Below, one piece after another: positions 58,598 through 64,000 of a stretch of DNA of 64,000 nt (within the stretch, counting starts at the first letter, position 1; each line of letters opens with the position of its first letter). Both the position numbers and the translations under genes were made by a program. The notes beneath the pieces are model-generated. The model ran no database searches. It was given only the letters and a program-made list of their open reading frames with translations, and was not told the origin of the DNA. Source of the DNA: Mytilus trossulus (lineage: Eukaryota; Mollusca; Bivalvia; Mytilida; Mytilidae); the NCBI RefSeq assembly GCF_036588685.1, contig NC_086379.1, forward strand, positions 76,601,727 to 76,665,726, written 5' to 3'.

Positions 58598-58932
58598 CTT
58601 TTATATAAACCCTGAAACCAAATTTCAGAAATCCATGTATTGTTTTTACTGAGAAAAATATGACAAAAATATTCAACTTGGCTATCATGTGTAAAATGAT
58701 ACAAGTGTTTGATAAAACAGGAAGTTGCTGAGTGATGTATCTGAAAATGCATCACACAGTAAAGCTAACTTAAATAAACCCAGAAACCAAATTTCAGAAA
58801 TCCTAAAAATGTAGTTCCTGAGAAAGATGCAAGAAGAAAGTAATCATGGGACAAATGGACAGACTGACGAATGGATGGACTGACGGACAAAGGTAAAACA
58901 GTATACCCCCACATTTTTTATGTGTGGGTATA
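58598..58932 (-). repeat. Dispersed element family T, copy 2 (inverted)
   Basis: It ends with GTATACCCCCACATTTTTTA then TGTGTGGGTATA, the same terminal hairpin as 22251, and contains CCAAATTTCAGAAATCC twice (near 58618 and 58786), mirroring the internal duplication of copy 1. Confidence 0.85.
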
Positions 58933-59005
58933 ATAAAATAGGTTTACATATAATGGCCAATAGTGTCATATAACTGAACAAATAGATAGTAACTAAAATA
59001 TATCT

Positions 59006-62000
59006 TTATTTCCTCTTCTTTTTGTTGACAGCTTGTTTTATTCTTTTACGACTGTCTATTTTCTTTCTTATTTTTCGTCTTTTCAAAGAAAGTTTACTGT
59101 TTTCCTCCATTTTACTGACCTGTCAAAATAGAAATGTGAAAAGTATTTTATAATTTTTTTTTAAAACTTGTGTTTAAATAATGTTAACAAATGATTATAT
59201 AATATATGTTTTTTTTCAAAGTACAAGTAGCTTGTAGAATCAGTATGGAAATTTTAATGATTTTTAGAAAAGCCTCATATCATTATTGACAACAAACAAG
59301 TATTCTGTCACGCAAAGGAATGTGATGAGAGTTATGAATTCATTAGCGCCTTGCAGATACATTTACAGAAGGCCTATAGTAATCACTTGTCCTTCCATGC
59401 ATCTGTCTGTACTTGCTTCTATCCCTAACAAAAAATTTCCACTCTCTTAACTCTTAAACCCTTCAAGTTCAGTAATTCACCAAATTCTTTCTGCTGTTTT
59501 ACTTTAAAGCTTTGGAGTTTACCACTACTTCAAGGTGTGTCATGTACAAAGAAAGAAACTCTACAATGAAAGATCTTGTCAAAAACTTATCTCAACTAAT
59601 CCAACCCAGTGCATTCGTACAAAAATTGTTTACAATAATATTCCTATTAATCAACATTATTTAATTATAAACAAGTTGCAGCTCCAATCACTATCCTCTA
59701 GTTCTTTAAACTTACCATATTACTGTGTTTCATTTTGTCTTCATCATCATCAGACATTTCCATGTCTTCATCATCATCAGAATTATTTGGATTTTTGTCA
59801 ATAACAAATTGTCCAACTCTGTCTTCATTGCTGTAAAGAAGAAAAAGATGATGATGTTGATAATCAGAACCAGGGTATTTTACATGCATTTTGCCTAAAA
59901 AAAAATATGACTTAGAACACTGTGTTCACAAAATCTTTTAATCAAAGCATATTCTCAATAAGAAAACATTTATGTCATATAATTTTTTTGTTTTCTTTAC
60001 ACACATAATAATTTAATAAAACTTTAGAAAATGAAGGATAAAATGCGTTATAATGATAATTGTGAAGATACCTGTTTATATCAGTGATCCCTTTCATACA
60101 CTGCCATGTGTACTCCACAAACATGGCTTGTTGTTGTAGTCTTGTCAGTCTGTTGAAATGTCTCTCTGAAAATAGATTGAAAACATATCATTCCATATAT
60201 GATGTTCTGTTTGGTATAGGGCATCTGTTTATATCTATTAACTTTAAAATTAATTATGTACGCTTTAAGAATTCAAATGTTACAATGGCAAACATAGGGC
60301 TGTTCCAGTAAAACATCAATTATACCCAGGGAAGGCACTTTGAAAACAGAGTAACCACTCATAGAAGCAATTTTAGAGTCCTGCATTTATTAAAACCCAT
60401 ACAACACAATACTGTAAATTCAGAAATTATTGCATTCATTTATTATTGCGATTAGTCATTTTAGACTAAAATGCAATTTAAACTTTTGCAATATTGAGAA
60501 AAATCCTGTTTAGTCATATAAAAAAAGTAAAAAAAGCAGGTTTAAATTATCACTTTTGTAACCCTGTCGCATTTTTCGCAATTATAACAACATTGCAATA
60601 ATTTCTGAATTTACAGTATTTTATATCCACCCCTAGTGGCAACCCTGGGTCCCTAGTTTGTTTTTATGGAACAGCCATTACTGTGAATATTATTAGGTTT
60701 TGCATTTGTTATCATGCTTTCAAATATTTATAAAGATTATGATAATTTTAAAGAACTTTAAATTGTTGTTTTTGTGAACTTAAAACTTTTGACCCCCACA
60801 TCAAATTAAAATAATCATAAGGATTGTTTTTAAAAGCATTATTACACTTTATTATAACCTTAAATGGTGTTTCCATGAGCACCTGTAAGTACTTACCTGT
60901 GTAAGGTAATAAAGATTCTATTGTTGATTTCATATTAGGAAACTTTAGAAGATCTTCTGCTGTGTAAGATTTCAACACTATAGACAATATAAACTGTGCT
61001 TCATGGCAGTTTTTACTGTTTGTATTCCACTGGCCACAAAATCTCAAAACAGCATCTGAAAACAAGTATAGTTTCATCATAAACTTATCTTTATTTTTTT
61101 TAAATTACTTTTGAAATGTGTGACTTTGTTTCTTTGAAGAATCCATAATATTAAACACAACATCTGTAACTTTATTTCAGCTTCAAGGCAAGTTTTAGAA
61201 AGACAATGATAGAAACATGTTGATACAGGCAATGTCATATACACTTTACCCCCACTTCATTAAATACTTCAGTCATATACACTTTACCCCCACTTCATTA
61301 AATACTTCAGTCATATACACTTTACCCCCACTTCATTAAATACTTCAGTCATATACACTTTACCCCCACTTCATTAAATACTTCAGTCATATACACTTTA
61401 CCCCCACTTCATTAATACTTCAATCATATACACTTTACCCCCACTTCATTAATACTTCAGTCATATACACTTTACCCCCACTTCATTAATACTTCAAAGT
61501 ACAAAACAAATGTTTAATCAAACAGACAGTCACTGAATGGGTCTAGATGTCACTGAATGGGCCTGGATATTCAGGTCCAACTAGAAATGTTAAACATAAA
61601 ATAATATCCTAAAGATGTTTTAACAAATGCTTACCCAACTGGTCCTGTCTTAATTTTTGTAAAGTAGCTTGTAAGTCTTCTACTCCAGACTGGCTAGCTA
61701 ATATTTCTGAAACATTAAACATATGGTACTTATAATTTGAAATCGTTCACATGTTTGACCTCTTGGAAAATGATAGGATTCTCATTCTATTGCCAACATC
61801 ACATATCGCAGTAAACTGACATTGTCAAAAATAAATTAAATGTTCAAATATATTTATCTTAATCATTGTTCAGTCAAACCATATACAGTAGACTCCGGCC
61901 AATCGGATACCCAAAATGTCAGCTAAAAATATCCGATTGTCCGATATATTCAATTAGCCGATGAACGTATATTCCTCCAAGTTTTTTTTCAAAATTGACA

Positions 62001-63896
62001 GACACAACCCCAAGATACCAATAGCTATTATAGCTGCTTTATTAATGGAAATTTGTAACTAATCTCAATGTTTTTTTCAGGAACACGTGTGGATAATTCG
62101 GTTGATTGAGTAATAGATCGATCAGTTGATTATAATGTATTTTGTTTATCTGTCAGTCCGTTTATTTTTTATAATTATGTGTTGATTATCTGAATAAAAT
62201 ATGTACCTCTTAAATAATGAGACTTGTTGTTTTTGCGTGATTTGTTTCATTTGTGTGTTAAAACAGGTAAAAGCTAAAAATAACTATGAATTCTAGGAAG
62301 TAGGCCACAGGTAAATCTATTAATAGCTTAAGAACTCGGATCTAATTTTCTACACTTTTTTTAATTATGAAACACATTTCCAATTTCAAGTAATACAACT
62401 ACTTTTATGATTATAAAATTGGACATCAAGATGAGTAAAATTAATTTGCTTTTCTATCTTTTCTGTCGTGGTTCAAAACAAAAGACTGAATATTATGTAA
62501 ATTAGGAAAATGGCGTACGTGTGTACAAGTTACATAATTCTATTTCACCTGGGATATGCTATTGATTCACGATTCCTTATTTTTACACGGGACTTTTATA
62601 TGTATTTTAATAAATTGTTGAGAAAGAGGTACTTTTCATTCATATTTAATAAATATTGATGAACATCACGCACAGTTTATTATTTCTGTCGTGTCCTTGT
62701 TTGTGAAGAAAATGATAACGATCACATTTGGATACACATATAACAAACACATCTGAGGCAAAATATAATATCGGATTCATAAAATAAACAAGACAACAAG
62801 AAAAAACATGTTTTATTTGACTATATAAGATCGTTTTATTAATAAAATGAAACATCTCTGTACTGAAGTTTTCTTAAAACTTCGTAATGGCGCAACTTCC
62901 GGCTTCATTTCCTGTCAAGAAAAATATGAAATTATTTCAAAATATTCGATTGTACATGGTTTTCACACATTTTTCATGAATATTCCTATCCAATTAGCCG
63001 ATATATTCTAATAACCGATATTCGATTATCCGATGTATTTTGACTGAAATGTATAGGAAATGGTTCGGTGTTTTGAAATAATATTACAATAGCCGATATA
63101 TTCGTTTAACCGATATCCGATTAGGTGGAGTCTACTGTATAATCATGGTTTTTCAGCCCAAATTATGTAGACTCTTTTATGCTGTTGAAAATATCATAAT
63201 GCTACACAATAGATAATATCAAAAGCCATCTGAATTTTTTTGGCACATTGGTAATAAATTCATTGTAAATCAACAATTTCTGCAGAGTTGAAGCTTTGAT
63301 CAATGTCTTTCATTGGCTAATTTTACTTTGTTATTTTCTGACATTCTAATTGGACAAACCTTTTAAAATGGTAAGAACTCTGAAGGGTTGTTCTAATTTT
63401 ATTGCCAATGCAATTGCTTTGTGGTATTTCTTCTGCTGAATCAAGTTTGACAATTCCTGTTCCCTGAGAAAAATGAAATTAAGAATTTACTTTTGCTAGT
63501 TACTTGAATAAATACATGCAATATCACAATTTCAAAGTTTTAAACTCATTATTTAGATTAAATAAACTATGAAACAAATATCCCCTGTTGTCTCTGACGG
63601 AAATACAATCACATTGCTTTGTGTCAAACTAACTTTTTCTTTCACACAATGGATTTTTTTTAAAACTTATGTTTACGTTATATAATAGCATAATGTTAAT
63701 TCAATTTGATATTCAAAGACCTAATACCCAATTTTCATCAGCAAACATGATCTATCATGCAATATTTTTTCATAAGAGCATCTTGTATCCCATACACGAA
63801 CATAGTTGTAGTTGCTTAACATGTATATCTATATTACCTGATAATAAACTGTTCTTGTTCTTTCCTTGTGGTGTCTTCTACTTCCTGGGTTATATC
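59006..63896 (-). CDS. TBL3: TBL3/UTP13 (small-subunit processome WD40 protein), C-terminal 238 aa, 7 exons; N-terminus outside window
   Basis: Exons in transcript order: 63896-63838, 63463-63360, 61706-61635, 61055-60897, 60165-60072, 59830-59716, 59119-59006 (stop at 59008-59006). All phases agree. The WD40 propellers expected upstream are beyond the right edge; what is seen is the Utp13-type helical domain, with FIIREQELSNLIQQKKYHKA, LRFCGQWNTNSKNCHEAQ and SLLPYTERHFNRLTRLQQQA as recognisable family signatures. The tail has an acidic patch (NNSDDDEDMEMSDDDEDK) then a very basic end rich in KRR/KKKRK, probably a nucleolar-localisation signal. In the family it acts in the UTP-B subcomplex in early 18S rRNA processing. 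AATAAA overlaps the stop codon. Confidence 0.93.
60412..60616. mobile_element. 205-bp MITE with TA target-site duplication
   Basis: CTGTAAATTCAGAAATTATT is mirrored by AATAATTTCTGAATTTACAG at the other end and flanked by TA on both sides (60410-60411, 60617-60618). The ends resemble those of the 6534-6743 element (CTGTGGATTCA). It lies in a TBL3 intron. Confidence 0.92.
61235..61496. repeat. 37-38-bp minisatellite, 7 units
   Basis: TCATATACACTTTACCCCCA units start at 61235, 61273, 61311, 61349, 61387, 61424 and 61461. The last three lack one A and are 37 bp, showing that the variant spread by unit duplication. It lies in the TBL3 intron between the exons at 60897 and 61635. Confidence 0.98.
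61886..63137. mobile_element. 1.25-kb Tc1/mariner-like (pogo/Tigger-type) non-autonomous element
   Basis: CAGTAGACTCCGGCCAATCG at the left and CGATTAGGTGGAGTCTACTG at the right are inverted ends, flanked by TA duplications (61884-61885 and 63138-63139). Subterminal regions carry repeated CCGATATATTC/GAATATATCGG-like motifs on both sides, a pattern of transposase-binding repeats. No transposase frame is left inside. CAGT ends plus TA duplication suggest the pogo branch; the assignment is inference. It is entirely within a TBL3 intron. Confidence 0.88.
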
Positions 63897-63973
63897 CTGT
63901 AATAGATCACAAGTTTGAACATACTAGCAGTCTATATAAGTAGCATAAGCAATATATGTGAGAAAAGATTTAT

Positions 63974-64000
63974 TTAAGAATTGAATGCTTCTTTTTGTAA
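63974..64000. repeat. Start of a palindromic MITE cut by the window edge
   Basis: AAGAATTGAATGCTTCTTTT at the very end of the window matches the ends of the MITE at 47519-47676. The remainder lies outside. Confidence 0.6.

Larger units (their letters stand above)
53119..59005. other. Convergent spacer between the DESI1-like gene and TBL3
   Basis: It contains the 3'UTR and possible poly(A) signals of the DESI1-like gene (AATAAA at 53598 and others near 54175), then repeats described separately (55058-55500, 55651-56402, 56530-56850, 57246-57677, 57678-58560, 58183-58292, 58598-58932). No coding region is recognised; the long open frames at 57251-57778 come from the 54-bp minisatellite. Confidence 0.7.

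Noticed and set aside
61235-61496. Regular short repeats resembling a CRISPR array
   Set aside because: The units are head-to-tail with no unique spacers, in an intron of a eukaryotic gene.

Overview
This window looks like nuclear DNA of a bivalve mollusc, most likely a mussel-type genome. That is inferred from AT-rich sequence, many short exons with canonical GT/AG introns, metazoan housekeeping genes, and a very dense load of interspersed repeats, terminal-inverted-repeat (TIR) elements and minisatellites in introns and spacers. It is not prokaryotic: no operons, ribosome-binding sites or CRISPR arrays are seen. Most open frames over 60 codons are chance or repeat-derived; the real genes had to be assembled exon by exon.

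Four protein-coding genes can be supported. (1) 4371-13561, minus strand: the N-terminal 516 codons of the V-ATPase membrane (Vo) subunit a, in 11 coding exons; the C-terminal half is not recognisable in the window. (2) 21045-33450, plus strand: a complete DUS1L-type tRNA-dihydrouridine synthase (11 coding exons, 530 aa). (3) 45147-53118, plus strand: a complete 483-aa DESI1-like PPPDE thiol peptidase carrying a long C-terminal helical region best read as a PUL (p97/Cdc48-binding) domain, absent from the short vertebrate DESI1. (4) 59006-63896, minus strand: the C-terminal 238 aa of TBL3/UTP13, a UTP-B component of the small-subunit processome. Genes 1 and 2 are divergent, 2 and 3 tandem, 3 and 4 convergent. 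They belong to separate housekeeping processes (lysosomal acidification, tRNA modification, SUMO/ubiquitin-linked proteolysis, ribosome assembly), and nothing suggests a joint pathway.

Between genes 1 and 2 sits a nearly full-length non-LTR retrotransposon (about 15.3-19.14 kb). Its single ORF has a hydrophobic N-terminus, a 2A-like NPGP motif, a PHD zinc finger, an APE-type endonuclease and a reverse transcriptase; two frameshifts near the 3' end suggest that it is dead.

Other mobile structures: two inverted 2-kb TIR elements with internal ~160-bp tandem repeats (one carrying a nested tRNA-derived insertion), a 1.6-kb foldback palindrome ending about 30 bp before DUS1L exon 4, a 1.24-kb palindromic element with a second TIR element nested in its loop, a 1.25-kb element with TA target duplications in TBL3, several small palindromic MITEs, and at least four dispersed families present two or more times. 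Tandem arrays with units of 21, 37-38, 54 and about 166 bp are also present. The most notable items are the DESI1-PUL architecture, the 2A/PHD LINE, and the foldback and nested palindromes. No wholly new biological system could be demonstrated.
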